This document shows, one piece after another, positions 16,979 to 32,000 of a DNA stretch of 64,000 nucleotides. Position 1 is the first letter of the stretch, and every line of letters begins with the position of its first letter. A program made the translations under genes and the position numbers. Location of the stretch: assembly GCA_019614645.1 (NCBI GenBank), contig JABWDB010000038.1:2108001-2172000 (forward strand), read 5' to 3'. The notes beneath the pieces are model-generated. The model made no database searches, had not been told where the DNA came from, and was given only the letters and a program-made list of their open reading frames with translations. Source of the DNA: Stratiolaelaps scimitus. Its lineage: Eukaryota > Arthropoda > Arachnida > Mesostigmata > Laelapidae.

Positions 16979-18395
16979 GTAATTCTATCGGGAATAAGCG
17001 ACTATTCTTTGCTGCCTTTGTTACCATGGGTAGAGCTCAACGAAACGTGAGAAGTTCTACTACCGGCCAGTTCTGATATCTATCTGTCTGTTTATGAACG
17101 GTCCCTCTCTACGCACCTAAATTACCTACCACCCCATTTACATGATTTACATGAGATACATGAGATGGAGTCACGAGGTAGAAGTTTAATTGTTAAAACA
17201 TAGAAAAAAACGGCATCAACGAGACAAGGTATCTAGAACGAAAGATTGTCTAAATAATATACTCCCATATCCGAAAAACGAAAAGTAGATATATCGTCAA
17301 GATTGGATGACGATAAATGCAGCAGCTACCTGTCAAGCGAAGACAAATAATCATACGACATAAAAGAAATACTAGTATTGAGCCCATAATCTTCAAGATG
17401 TTCCAATTAATATTTTTTATTATAGTTTGAAGAAAGTGATATGTTTTGCTAAGTATTTTTATAGTATAATGTACCTCATCAGATATGAGTCGTTTGGTCT
17501 ACAATAGAAAAAGCGAGCAAACATCTTGCTGAAACATGAATAGATGAAGGAGCTACAAATAGGTGACCACATAACCACCAGCTATGGCTCATCGCAGACA
17601 TCGACAGCTGTCTCTCAGTCGATTAACCATACAATGTGTTTCCTAGTGCTCTAAATTATTTCACTTATAAAGGTGAAACAAGCACACCAAATACATTGAT
17701 GATGATGATAATAGCATCTCAAATTGATCTGTGAACCTAATGATAAATATAGTAACAAAGACCACTTCCGGCGGTCGAAGCTATAACTGTATAAGGCTGT
17801 TCCTATCAGTCCGTATTGCGAAAAGAGAATCATAACGTCGGAACAGGCCTACACAAACGGCGCATATAATTAACTAAATCAACAGGGAATTCATGTATAG
17901 AAGATAATTTTGCGATACGTACATCAGCTTATCTATTGTATAAAACATTAATTCCATTCATTCATTCGAATTGTGTCGGGGCGTCATGTGTCGGCGATTA
18001 CGTATACAGCATCAGGCAGCAATACACCAGTTTCGTAATCTTATTGTTATTAACGAAGCGTCTATCAGACAGTTTCCTCACTGACGTGCATCATCGTGTG
18101 CTACATGTCTGTCTGCCTGTCGTATGTATTTAGGTAACAGTCAACCAACGTTATGGCCTGATTATGACCTACCACTACTGACGGACGTTTGCCACTTCAC
18201 CTTTTTATACAACAACAACAGTGGCAACACACAGAACACTCAGAGATGGCGATGAATGGCCTTCTTGATATTTTGGTTTCCCCTATTTTCGTTGTTGCAA
18301 ATCCTCATGTTTGCTACAACCACAGGGGTTCGAAGGTCAGAGGTTGCTTCTGATGACGCCCCCACCTGATGCCTTCTGAAATCGCAACCAGCCCA

Positions 18396-18432
<37 letters not shown>

Positions 18433-20681
18433 AAAATGGCTAAAAAGGAAGAAACGACATTAGGGAAGCGAAATCCCGAGGTGGGCAAGAGCCACAAAAT
18501 TCGACGACGTTGATACCGCATCAGAAAGCAAAGCAACGTACTGGCACACACGCATGGATGTAATTAATTGGCGTCATAAGTCATAGCAACAAAAATCATT
18601 GAGCGGAATGGACCAGCTTGAATCGTGTTCGCCCGCGTGGCGCCATACTGTCGGAAAGAAGAAATCTTGGGGCAGTTTGCCACAGACGGACGAGATACAA
18701 TTTGTTGTCAGGATCCATAAGAACATGAAAAACTGAAAACCAAACGAACCGAAGTGAAGAGAATGGATACAGGCAAAATAAATACTCATCACATAAATAA
18801 ATGATGACATGACAGATGGTGAGGAGGGTGATCACTGTCCATTTAATGTTCACCCGTGGTTATACTATTGTGTTGCATCAATATGCTATGCTATGTTACA
18901 AAACATACACAAAAACGCAAAACCAATGGACATGTCAATGCAGTTTGTGAGTTGGATGAAGTCGAATTCGGAGGTTGAACTTTGATTTCAAGCTAAATGT
19001 ACATAAAATGCGTATTTCGTGCTCAGAACCATCGAACAGGACCAACAACCATCAATTACACATTTATATCGTACGCTTTGCAAAAAAAAACAGATTTATA
19101 GCTGATAGATACAGAAAAACAACTCGTAATTTAATGATGATGCATTCTAAGAAGCATTGTTATAACTTATACAATCGATTTGATTGCTTGATCTTGCCCG
19201 TGTCTCTCATGATAATTTATCAAATAATTAGCAATTCAGAATTACCAACTCCCTAGGGGATTTGTTTCATATGCGCAAAACGCTGATCTTCTTTACAAGA
19301 ACTTTTCGTACAAGCTTACTTCTATAAATTAAAAAGACTACACTTACGACTCGATTGTCAATAAGATTTACCGCACAAGTTGGGTATATTCTATCAGCGC
19401 CGGCTCGGGGAAAACAACAAAGTTACAACATGTGATCACAGTAATTGCAAGTGAAAGTTGATATTTCATCATCATTTTGCTTGTTTCATTCATTAATGTA
19501 TCAAAGTAGTCGTAGAGTAGTCGTTTAGTACTCTGTAAACTGTAGAGATGTTTCATCGAAGAGAATTCAGGAGATTCAGTTAGCTGCTACTGTGCATATC
19601 ACCATTTCGCTTGATACAATACTTACTGACTCGTCATATTTTGCTGGCTATTGCGATTGACAACCGAATTGGCTATATTCATTCACAAAAGTGCGTGTGC
19701 ATGAATCTCAAGAGCAAATGTGCTTATCAAAAACTAGAGAAAACCATTACAAATTATTGTGATTCGGTGATCGAGGTTAAAAATTTAACAATTGCGATAA
19801 GGTATAGAAAGGGACTTCGCTGGATGGAAGCACACGCGAAACACACGCAGGTTAATTGCATCCTATTTATTGTTTGCAATAGGCAAGAAATAGACCACTA
19901 ATCTAACGTGAGAATGACATGTCTCACGAAATACATTTAATTTATGTTTAGGACTATTTTTATCTTTTGTATATACACGTTTAGGTTTTACTAAGAATCA
20001 ATAAACATGGCCAGATATGGCCATCCATGTTAGTATATCATGGAGTAGAAATTCAATATCGAGCTGGCAATTCGAGCTGAAATTCGAGTTCTAAACGGAT
20101 ACTTCCCTTGCGGAGATTACATAAGTAATGAGCAAACAGTTGGATAAAACTAAACTTAACTATCGGAGTTGTTTAAAGTCCACGATTGAAATCCATATAA
20201 TATTGACAGAAGACAATTGGCAAACTCACATGGCCAATAGTTGCATTTCCAGCGGAGGAATCATCTTCACAACGTGGGCAATTTACTCCGATTGCTCGGT
20301 TAAGCAGTGTGTCTCTCCCCAAAATCTACGCGCTTGGTCACTTCACGTCTTTCGCCACTTCGGAGCAGTACCCGGTCACTGTCTGCCAGGTCAAAGGTAA
20401 ACTGCGATTTCACATCTGTCGTTGCAGTCCTCACTTAGGTATTTCCCATGTTTGAACTCATCTGTCTTGTCTCAAAATTAGTTTATGGTGTGCATTTAAT
20501 GTCCAAAACGCAATGATCCTTTGATATTTTGAATTACATTGAGTGACTTCCGTGAACACGGGGAAAATTAATTTATTTTGTATAAGGCGTCCCTTGGAAC
20601 TCGAGCCGCTCTCATGGAGTCACCGTTAGCTGGCTGGTAACAAAAGTACACTTACAATCACACCGCACAGAAACAGACTCA

Positions 20682-20862
20682 TATAAAACAACCTCTCACC
20701 ATACGTGGGAAGCTATTTCAATCGTTCGTGTAGTTTTAAGTCAGTGCTCACAGTAACGCAACGCCGAATAACATCGACTCGTGGTCTCACCCATGAGTCT
20801 AAATTGGTCCAGAGGAACATCAGAAAACTTCAGCTATCAATCAACGAACCGTTGAATAGAAG
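20682..20862 (+). promoter_or_regulatory. Candidate TATA promoter and non-coding first exon
   Basis: TATAAAA at 20682-20688 is followed by about 150 bases of mixed composition ending in AAG/GTAAGC at 20862/20863, an excellent splice donor. The only ATG frame inside is 20 codons, so this would be a 5' UTR exon. The downstream gene is unknown; the closest coding start on this strand is Sec12 at 27291, but no link can be shown. Confidence 0.3.
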
Positions 20863-23797
20863 GTAAGCTCCTTATTTTTCATAAAATGGATGTAATAAAG
20901 GATTGCGCATTATTGAGAGCTCTGTTTTGACCAGCACACCCCGGGCTTGGCGTTAGCTGGGTCTATAGGTCTATAAGCGACTGCGAGAGGCCAGACTGCT
21001 TTAATATAGGTTTCAGCCACTATCAGGTAAGGCAGTGCTCTAGGGAGAAGGGACCCTTCAAATGAAGATCTAGGGACCTACTAGTTCCCTAGAACGAGCG
21101 TAACAATTCAAGACGACCTGCTGTTTCTTAGATTCCCAGGGCCTAAAGAGAGTCTGGCACGACACACGTGAACATCTGCTGCTTCATGCAGAGGCCCCAG
21201 ATCTCAAGGCGACAGAAACCACAGTGAACAGTGTATTATATTAATTTAGTCACATTACTTGATAGCGGCTCAACGGTAATATCTAAGGTATTTCCAGCAA
21301 AATTAGTCAAATTGGCATTTCAGAATAATTCTAATAAGAGCAAGCTGTGTCAGTATCATAAGCAAATACGCACTACATAAACATAGATTTTTGTTGTGGT
21401 CCACAAAGAGGTCATTTGAATACATAATTTTTTTTCACACACACATATATATAATATATTTTTTTGGACCACAAATTAGACGCCCTCAGAATAGTGAAAC
21501 AATTTTGATATATTTCCAGTGTTTTTTTTGTTTATTTATATCTACCCACAATTATACAAGTATTTGTGAACTAAATAAGGTGAATATGCAAAAAATATAT
21601 AAACTAATGAAATTATATTAAAATTGCTGGATACGATGACATTAAAATAACATAATTTTATCCAAAAAAAACAAGAAGAAATAAATAAAGTACGTATCAA
21701 CGTACATAAAACTTAGTGTGGATAATAAGTGATTGATACCCTTAAGTGGAACTTTCAAATTTGAGTAAAAATACATTTTCATTTAATGTTGCCTTCTCTC
21801 CAGTGTGGAACAAACACCAGTATCATCTCGAATCAAGATCATAATCTTTATCGATCACGAAATTCAGATGTAAACTTCGACTACACCGTAGTCTTCTGTT
21901 TCAGGGCATCAATTCAACCCGCGTGTTGTAGCACAATATAAAGCCATCATTGCAGAATTGTGCACATACTCTACCGACTACTCTTGTTTTTCGAGTTGCA
22001 AAAACTCACTTCTAATGTTTATTCCTACTTATTTCCTTTCTACGAAATCCAATAATTGAACGTTTTGGGGCATTTTTCCACGCCAACGTATTTTACCGCC
22101 GACATTCATGACGGAATTATCTCAACCCTCCACATATTTGTATGAATAATTTTAACTAAAATATCAGTTGGCAATCTATTCTTGCTTCTGTTGGCAAGTG
22201 TTGTCGCTCAATACTGGGCACTAATCGCAACAAACAAAGTCCGGGAAATCGCATCTCACGCCCTGACCTTATTGACAAAGAGATTTTACTTGATTTACTT
22301 GACCATTAATATACTTCCAGAGTCAAAGTATAGCGCAAATAGAAATAATAGCAAGAACGTTTCCAGACCCACTAACTAAAAAACAGGAGACTGATCAGCC
22401 AACATTCCTGAAGGCAGAGATGCGTACTACTTCGTGCGAGAGGAACGAACTGAACCAGTCACTCCACAACAGATCATTGAGACAGACAGACAGACACACT
22501 TTGCCGTTAGTTCACCTTCTCTCTATCGGTTTGTCATCAAGGCAGCAACAGCAGCAGCCGTGGTCGTTTCTGGCATAAAGCAAAGAGTAGTAGTGCAATA
22601 CGCGCACTGGACAACAATTCACACAATGAAACATGTGTAGCACACAAGATGGCACAGACACATAGACACACCTATGTGTAATAATAGCACCTATTATGGA
22701 ACTATTTAGAAGACGACGTTGTAGAAACGATAGGTGACGTTGGACAAATCGAGGATATGGGTGGATGTGATGGTGGGACTGGTAATAATGTTCGTCTGTG
22801 CTCATAGCTACTGACGAGGTGCAATGATTTCAAGATATGGACATTGATAATCTTCTTTATTGAACTAAAGCGATGATTAAAATGATACACATAGTTATTG
22901 TAATCTCGGTCGGTACTGGTCAGTCAGAAAAATTCGTTTGCGATTAACGGAGCACCAATGGTTAAATAACGAGTTGAGGTAGTACACTCGAATACTTGTT
23001 CTACGACACAGGAAACAGTAATTTCATCAGTACTAATATATGATTATTGATCATGGTGAAATATATTCGTTTTAGCTGTCTGTGCGTGTAACTAACCTAT
23101 ATTAAGCAAAATTGCCGAAGGATGTATTTTATTTGTTACAAAAATTGCTCACATAATATTTAATCGCACTGCTGTTTTTGGTGCTATCAGGGTTGTGGAA
23201 GTACTAGGCGGCTAGTGGCTTCTTTTGTTGATTTGTGGAATTGGTACAGGACTGCAGTATATTTTATCGACAAGATTTATTGTTCATTGCGCCTCTGATC
23301 TCAGGCTTTTTGAGGCAGGTGTCCATTCATTGCGCAATAAAAGTCAATATGCACACCTAGCAATACAGCCTAAATATATTTACAAATTCTCCTCGCAGTG
23401 TTTCTGTGTCACTTCTGTGAATGTCAATACAATAGCAGCATTCGTATATACGCCAAAGGAAAAGTCTACTCTGACGATACACTACAGTATAAAGCAATGA
23501 CTCTGAGATGGAAACAATGCCGTGCTAGAAATTAACGATTTAAGTAACTTCCTCGACGGAATAGGTGAACTTGCTGATGGGAAGAAGTTTCAGAGCTCAC
23601 AGAAAATAGTAGCACGGCCCTACATAACAAGAGTGAGCCCAATCGGGGCCACCAGAAGCCAACTGTTCCTCGTTAAAAAACTTTCCAGATTTAAAAAAGA
23701 CTTTGTCTTAGATGCTTTTCCTGCTCAAATGCTCAATGTTGTTTTCCATGAGAACTTGAGCATTGCAAAACTGCAGTTCCTTTAACAAATCAATGAA

Positions 23798-23879
<82 letters not shown>

Positions 23880-26800
23880 ACTGGGACTAGATATGGGATC
23901 TGCGCGTATTTTAATCTACACAGGTAATTCAAATAGACCCAGTGTATGTTTTTCAGTGGTTCAAACCATGATTCTTTCATTAGACATGTATATTAAACAC
24001 AGGCCGCAGGTTCGAATCCCGTTGCATGACATATAACTTAAGCATTATATGCGGTTCCTTTAATAAAGCAATAAAGCTTTACCTTTACATTTACAGGAGA
24101 ATGCATTTGGCTTTTAAATCTTGGAAGATTGAAAATTCCACCCACTGTGCCACTTCCGTGATTTTGAGTCTCTAGATCGATTATGGACGGCGAAATATTG
24201 TCCGTGCGCTGCATTGGTTCTCTCGACCATACCGGCCCCGTATGACTCAAGGGCCCTTAGAAGCCTATACAGAGTATATTGCCACATTATCATGTTCATT
24301 ATTTGCATCGGACATATATATTCGCTATATCTCGTGACTTCGCTGAATCGTGAACCCGTTGCATGAACTCGTAGATAGAATTCCTGGTAATATAATGACT
24401 AAGTCATAGCAATAACGTGAAACTTCAGAGTAGAGGTCATGAAACACATTCTAAATACGAAAGTATAAGGTACAAATAGTGGCAACGAAATTGACTCTCT
24501 GTTTTCAAATGGTTATTGATAAACAGTATTAGACTTTCGAAAAAGACAGATAATTCAATGTTGTAATGAATATAAAAATTTATTTCAAATTGATGGTGTC
24601 AAATGTAGTTAATATTATTTAATATATATATATTTACAATCATATAACGTATTTGTTTACACCTTTGCCATGTACACATAGCAGATCATATTGAATAATA
24701 AATATATGAATACGGTGATCGGAGGGGATCAACTCAAATTCCATCCAAGCGTCATGTCCATAACCGCCCAAAATATATCCATGTTACTTTACCTTATAAT
24801 AATTGCGTTCTACATTACAACATAATTAGTAGACGTTTTTAAAACTAGAAGATGAAAAGTATTAAGATATTTTTTGATGTTTGGGCTCTTGAATGAGGGA
24901 AAAAAATAATCATTCGCTATGAAAGAGATTAAAGACTTCGGTGTTAGTATCCAAGCAACTTTCAAGGTTGAGACTTTCGAAGATAATTCTCCTAAATCTT
25001 CCACAATTTTCATGATACAATACTTGTAATAATAATAATAAATTGCCACAGTAAAAGTATTTGGAACATGCATATAGTAGAAACTATAAATAGCTCTCAC
25101 AGCTCAAAGCAAAATACAATCTCAGAATCATTTCATCTTTCCAAGAGCAGTGTCTAAAATGCAGAATATTTGAAATTTCTTCTAAAGCAATGTAAAGATT
25201 TAGTAGGTATTTTATATTACTTAAGATGATAAATGTAATTTGTGTTGATACATGAAATGGTTCTTAAATACTCCTGTAGAGGATGGACATAGCCCGGCAT
25301 CATTTAGAATCCATCCCTCCATTCAGTGTGTGGAACATTTATTCGAGACTTACCTTCTCTTCTCTTGAGAGTCGAAACTCCTTCCTAGACCGAATGTCCT
25401 GGCAAGCATTACACTTTGGTGATGGATAATGTCTTTCCCGTCACTGTATTGTGCCAGCAAGCAATCAGCCTAATCGAATAGGTCAACTTACTAGCCAGCC
25501 GATCTCACTTAACTTGAGTAGTTCTAGGGAAGGAGGCATTCTCCGTCACTGACTTAGAGTCGTATCTTCATAATGTTGTTTTCACCGTCGTTCTGAATCA
25601 ACAACTCACTGAAAGACGATTCAGTTATGTCATATTAGGGATGACAATTATGCTTCAATTTTCATATTGCATAACTAATATCGAGTTATGGTGTAGCTTC
25701 CACACCATGAATATAGTGGGACAGGAAAACGCATGGGTTATATGTATTTTTTATTTACCCCTTTTATCAGACTGACAGAATTCAAAGATGTCATAAAGTG
25801 AAACAGAGAATTTAACAGTTAAGTATTTTGTATTGATTGTCTAGTCCGAGTCAATTGTGTGTGCGCCTTGAACAAAGAACAGTCCGTTTCGAACAAGTCC
25901 ATGCTGTCAGATATTTCCCAGCTGTTGTTCTCGTAATGTAGTTCTACAACGTAGAACAGTAGCAGCTGCAGGAAATGATGTTAGCCAACGGCAATATACG
26001 CCAATAGATATCGACTCTGAGTATCGGCGTGTTTACATTCGATGCAGAACTCAACTTTCACTCACGGATCCATATTCAATACATTCGTATATACATCTAC
26101 ACAAGACTCCACTCGCACTTTCACAAATTCACCTTATTCTCCTCTCCTGCAGAGATAATTCTTTCCGCTGGCAAAACATCCTGTCGACAGACAGGCAGAT
26201 ACTGATCAATACGGATACATGGATGGATAGATTTATGAATACGTATCTACACACAATTCTGCAGTCATAACCTCACCCACAATAGCAGGCGGGGTAGCTA
26301 CACTTCAAGGAGGACGCCGCCAGTGATGGGTGGTGAGCATGCCCCTGACTTCCGCGCACCACTGGACCAATCATTAACAAGGAGCTCAAGCCATATAATC
26401 ATGCTGCATATATGATTCGAACAGCATAATGTTATCTATTTCTCCATTATATTCGATTTATCGGTACCTAAGTACGCGACGGCGCCAGGTCAATATACAC
26501 ATACGCGTCCTGATACCTCATACTAACATAGACATAACCAACCACCCGATAGTCACTCGCTCACTCACTCAGTCAGCTTTAACACAACAACAGCAGTGGC
26601 ACAACATACCCGAAACTCCCCCCAAAACAAAAATACTCCTCGGTCTGCCGTTGGTGGAGTCTCCTAGTGGTGACTATCCTTCACGTTTTCACACTCCGCT
26701 CACCATTATAACAACAACAACAACATTTATCTAAAATGACAAATGTCCGCACAGAGCAATTGCTGTTTATGTGTCGACAAATCCCACTCGAAGGTAGTCA

Positions 26801-27290
26801 GCCGGCACCACCCGTTGCACAGTGTCGCCCTACAACAACACTGCAATATCCAGCCCTATACAGGGACCATAACGATGTCATTGTGTCGCTTTGAAGTGAT
26901 ATCATGGCTGGCTATGGAAGCACGAGTCCGACCAACCGGCTGTAGGTCCGTTCAAAAATGAGTGCGTGAGAGTTCTGCAGTTTAGGTATGTGGATTCGTG
27001 GACGTCCAGACGTCAATACATTGATACAACACAAACGCATACGGCAATGCAGTAGACAGGAAAAGAGAGAGAAAGAGACTAAGCCAATTCAGCTGTAGAT
27101 GGAACAGCGGAATCGTGCTAGTGGTCTTCAGTTGCCATTTGGCTCCGACGCTGTTTGTCTGTGTGTCTGATGTTTTTATTGCTGCTGCAAAAATTGTTGT
27201 TGTTGTTGCCCATTGATTCCTGCCACTCGACGTGTGTTCCATTGGTGGTGGGTCGCCTATCACTGGTGACTGCAGCGGTGTTCGTTGAAG
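20863..27290. other. Gene-poor stretch upstream of Sec12
   Basis: Most is AT-rich non-coding. 20930-21230 and 25270-25560 are GC-richer and may be old transposon pieces, but no motif survives. GGTTCGAATCCC at 24009 looks like a lone box B without a closable tRNA fold. TTGTGGTCCA/TGGACCACAA near 21394-21475 is an inverted pair about 60 bases apart. 26500-27290 is CA/GT-rich and probably holds the Sec12 promoter and 5' UTR. Confidence 0.45.
23803..23877. repeat. (AT)n microsatellite, 75 bp
   Basis: Uninterrupted TA alternation. Confidence 0.97.
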
Positions 27291-29002
27291 ATGGCGCCGG
27301 CTGCAAATAGCAACGGTGGGAAAAGCAAAGATAAAAGCAAATTTATCGGACGGGTCAATTTCCCTCTGTGCACAATTGATGTTGTCTCTGAGAGACATGT
27401 GTTCGTCGCCGGTGGTGGCGGACGCGCTAAGACCGGCGTCCCCAACAAGATGGTATGTAAATTCTCGTAAAAGAGAACGTTAACCAGTTCAGTATTCAGC
27501 CATCTGTTGTAGTGGAGTGCGCAAGTCATGAAGTGACGTGTCAGCTGGTCAAATGCAATTGTTGTAGGGTGCCCCCTCAGCGGGAATGTATCGATCAGCT
27601 GTTACAAATATCGAAATCTGAGCTGAGTGGCTCTAAACGCGTTGTGTAGTTAATTTATTACTAGACCAGAGTAAAAACAAAAAATGAACTAAACTAGCTC
27701 GAACAGAACATAGAAAACATTGGTGACATCCATTTGAAGAAATTTATGTAGGATTACACATAGATGACGTTCTGAAAAGTAAATTAAAGTGGCGAAGAAG
27801 ACTTTGTTCTTCAAGAAATTCGTCTTCAAAAACCTGGGCTGACGCTATAGCGGTTTTCCGAATTATTAATATTATATTATTTAAGCAAATATCTATTGTA
27901 GTCTCCAAATATTGATAAACTACCAAACTTTCTCCTCTGTAGGGCTAAGGCGGTGGATCTATCCTGCCACATAAGCCCAGATGGGTTACTTTGCCAATCG
28001 GTGCTTAATTTGCAAATTCCCTGTATTGAAAATACCTACAAGTTTACTCTAAAATTATGGTCCTGATCATCCTTGATACCCTACCTTCGGGAGAAGAACT
28101 TATTCTGGGGTAGAACTGTGGTTGACAATTTTACCCAGTGTCAACTGCCGAGCCTCTCAGACAAGCCATCATATTTATCACTAAGGACTAGAACAAACTA
28201 GGAAAACGTCGGGACATATTTATATTTTTGCCCTAACCTTCCGAGAACCCGGTTGATTCCGGACCTCTCACCCTGACTGCCCTCACACTCATTGCAGACA
28301 GACTTTGAGATCAAGCAACTTCCAATTCCAATGTCATTTCTGCTTGGTCCGTAGTTAATTCACGATTGAAAAAATAGATAAAATCAAATTCCGAAGATGC
28401 TTAATAAAGTGAAATCGTTGACATACTGTTATCAATGATGCCTCTTAAATTTTAACTAGATTACTTTGGGGTATGCAACCCGTCAGCTTCCTCGACTTGT
28501 GCTCACTCACAGAAATTTTCTGAAGGAACAAATAAATACATAGGACGATAATCCATAATATTAAATTATCCATGTGTTTTTGAGCGAAACAGTAATGCGA
28601 TTGGAAAAACTATTGTTGTTTTTTCGTCTTCTAGTTACTTAACTCATATGTAATAGCTGTTTTCGAGTCATGAATTAAGAATGATAGATAGAGCATGTTA
28701 CGGACCAAATTGATACATGCCGCAATGTATCACACGTTATAAATAATCATTTAAAGTTCACTGCTCCACGAACAGGAAATACTGGAGCTTGTACCAGAAG
28801 AGGTTGGAGGATTTCGAGCGGAAACGGTAGCCTCTTATGATGTGAGTGACGTGATTATGTGTTCGGCTCTCTGTCCGGTGAAAGATTCAAGACATCTGTT
28901 CCTTGCTGCTGGGAAGGTATAAAACTTGATTTATCAAATCAAGGAGGAACTCTTGTGTTTATTAGTGGTTTCGTTGATTTGCTTTGCAGCTTGTTTAGGC
29001 TG

Positions 29003-29034
<32 letters not shown>

Positions 29035-32000
29035 GTATACGAACATTATTTTTTCAATTTCAGGGTGGAATGTGTGACCTGTACAGATTGAGCTATACTT
29101 TACAAAAGCAAAACCACTCAACAGAGCTCAACGGAGCTGTTCTAAATTACGCACCAACGAATAAATTCGGTTCGTAATTCATCTTTCCCTAGAGTTTGTT
29201 GTGCATGCCCTTTACATCCAGACGTTTTTCGAAAATTATCCTATATTTTATATCTGGGCTGATTTTCTTTATAGTTATATATTATGGTTTCGTTTATGTT
29301 TTTATCATATGTGTGGCAGGTGATGGAGGTGTACGACAACGTCACGTTGCCCAAGCAAATAACCCTGGAGACGTGGGTGGCCAAGGTGACCACAATCCCG
29401 CTCGGGATCCGAATGGCAATGTGGGCATGGACAGCGGAGCCACTAAGCTTGGTTTCGAGATTCGTGCGGAGAGTTCGTTTCAGAGTGATTTCAATGACCA
29501 AGAAGAACCTTTCCAGAGAGTGGTTCGCTTTGCTCCCAAGAAAGGGGTTCTCTTCACAGGCGGAAGTGATGGATACTTGCGCGCGTGGAAGGTTTGTATT
29601 GGCTTCGTGAGGTTCTCGAAGTGATCAGACAAACTCCGTTATATACACACCCATGAAGCACTACTCGGATCCTTTACTCTTTTTATCAATTGCGGCGCTA
29701 TTCTCTGCAGTTAAAGTTTCGTTTGTTTACTGGTATGCAAGAGAGTGCTTGAGGCGAGTCGGGTGCCGTGGGATAATAATGATAAAATCACAGTGGGAGT
29801 AGTCCTTCTAGCGGACTAACATTTTTGTTTGCACCAAAGAAATGGAGACGTGTAATAAAAGGTACAATATATAACTGAGACATTCTTAGTTAAAGTAGAA
29901 TGTCCAAAAAAACCACTGGACACAAGCCAAACGTAATGATTTTTTCACCTTGTTTCTAAATATGCATATATTAGACTGACTCAGGAGCTTTTCCACGCCG
30001 CCCCGTTGAGTCATTGATATCACACCCAATGTAACGTAAACTGTAGGTCGGCTACACTTTATGGGTAACAGTCATTCCCTCGCAGTTATCATCGTGATAC
30101 CTCCAGTTCCTCAATTACACAGTTCCAATTATTAACTAATTTAATTCTTGTTATACCTAACCTAACATATAGTATAGCTCGGTAGCAGACTTATTCAGTT
30201 ACAGTAATCCCTTTACTTAACATACATACATTTTCTGTATTTATGTACGAATTCCTCACATGGTTGCAGTTATCATTCCATTCCACTGCACGTGTTTTGT
30301 CGCTGTTAACTCAGATTTTATTCCGGTCAATTCATTATACCGTAATTCCGTTAGTTTATCTCACTGCATTTATGCTGAAACAAAAATAGATTAAATATGA
30401 AAAAAAACGCATGAAGCTGTAAAAAAGCGAGGTTGCCTTGGGTTCGTATAGTAAAAAAGCCAAAACACTTGCATACAGTGGTGTGAATAAACTTAACGCA
30501 CCCCCATATATTTAAACAAATCGTTACAAAGAATACACATCTGAGACATTTATTCTTTGTCAGATTAATGTACGTGTCAAATAACATACATACCACAAAG
30601 GACAGCGCATATGACATCGCATGCAGCCTGCTACAACAAAATGTGTCATATTTCGGTTGTGTAAAATGATAACGCACCCTCAGTTATCGAGGGTTCTCGC
30701 TGAATATATTCTCCTTTTCTTGTGCTAATCAGTACCGTGTGGTCCCACCCTTGCTAATTATAACGTCAAAGACTCTGTTCGGCATACTATCAACGAGAAT
30801 TAGCTGGATCTGGTCGCTGACATCTCCCCAGGCCTCCAACAACGCCTCTCGTAGTGCTTCCACTCTTCCTCTTTACCCTGAGCATACTATTTAAAAAACG
30901 TGGCCCCAATATTCGCCAATGCCCAGTCTCCGCCCATATTGTTGCAAGCGAAGTTTAGTCGGGCAATCATGTGGCGTTGTTGAAGACGCGGTTTTGTTTT
31001 CATTTGCGCCCGTATGATATGTGGACAACGCTTAATTGTCCTTAAAACTGTTGATCTATGAACCTGAAGATTCAACTCTTGCCTGATTGCCTCACAACTT
31101 ATGGTCGAATTCGAGACCAATCGACAAATGTGCATGGTAGTTCGCTGTCTGTACTTTCGTGGACATGCTTTAGACTTATTAGTATCATACGTCGAAGGAC
31201 TGCGTAAATAATTTTGCGCTACGCAGCGGCTTCTGCCAATTTCTCTGGCAATTGCAGCCTGGGTCTTTCCTGCTCGGTGTAAAGCGGTAATAACTGCTTT
31301 CTCTGCATCAATAAGGCTAGAAGCGTGTCCCATGACTACAGTACTGCTTGAATGCTCAACACAAACTGGATTAATTCAGCGAGAACACTCGATAACTGAG
31401 GGTGCATTATCATTTTACACAACCAAAATATGACACATTTTGTTGTAGCAGGCTGCATGCGATGTCACATGCGCTGTTCTATAGCACATATATCAATGCT
31501 CGTAAATGACAATGACCATTAAAACACAAGATGACCCATGGTAGCCCAGTGCTCTCTAACGAGCCTCCGTGGTGGCTCAGACGGCAACGTCAAAGTACCT
31601 AGAAACACAGCTTGAGTAAATAGACAGGTTGTGGAATATGTCCTAGGTCGCAGGTTCAAATCCTGTCGTGACCTCAGGGAGGTGTGGATTTGCCGAAAAT
31701 TTCTTGCAGCAATGCCATACGGAAGGAGGCCTGGAGGCCAGCCTCAAACGCCTTCAGGCCTCCAGGTCCCTTCTCAAATTATTAGAAAACCAACACAAAT
31801 ACTTTGTATTCTAGTTGTTAGTAACTTAAATGATTAACGTGCAAATTGTAGTTTTCTTTCATTTGCAATCATCGAACGCCAATCTTATTCTAAAAGAAAA
31901 TAGCAGTAATATGCTGCTGAAAAACAATATATTGGGAGACAGCTAAGGCCCTTGCTTATTAGGTCAGTTCGAGTGTCGCACTTTTAACTATCCGTAACAA

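Larger units (their letters stand above)
15709..20640. other. Gene-poor stretch
   Basis: AT-rich sequence with microsatellites at 16366, 16756 and 18400 and the GC-richer block 16620-17080. No conserved coding frame was recognised. Confidence 0.5.

Noticed and set aside
16705..17076. 123-codon frame with a Leu-Ser repeat
   Set aside because: The repeat is the (CT)n tract in translation; a UTR exon is more likely than a protein.
24009..24020. Box B motif GGTTCGAATCCC suggesting a tRNA gene
   Set aside because: No acceptor stem, D arm or anticodon arm can be paired upstream; at best the tail of a SINE.
26982..27529. Minus-strand frames over Sec12 exon 1 (138, 62 and 89 codons)
   Set aside because: They overlap the well-supported first exon of Sec12 and its CA-rich upstream region and show no conserved motif.
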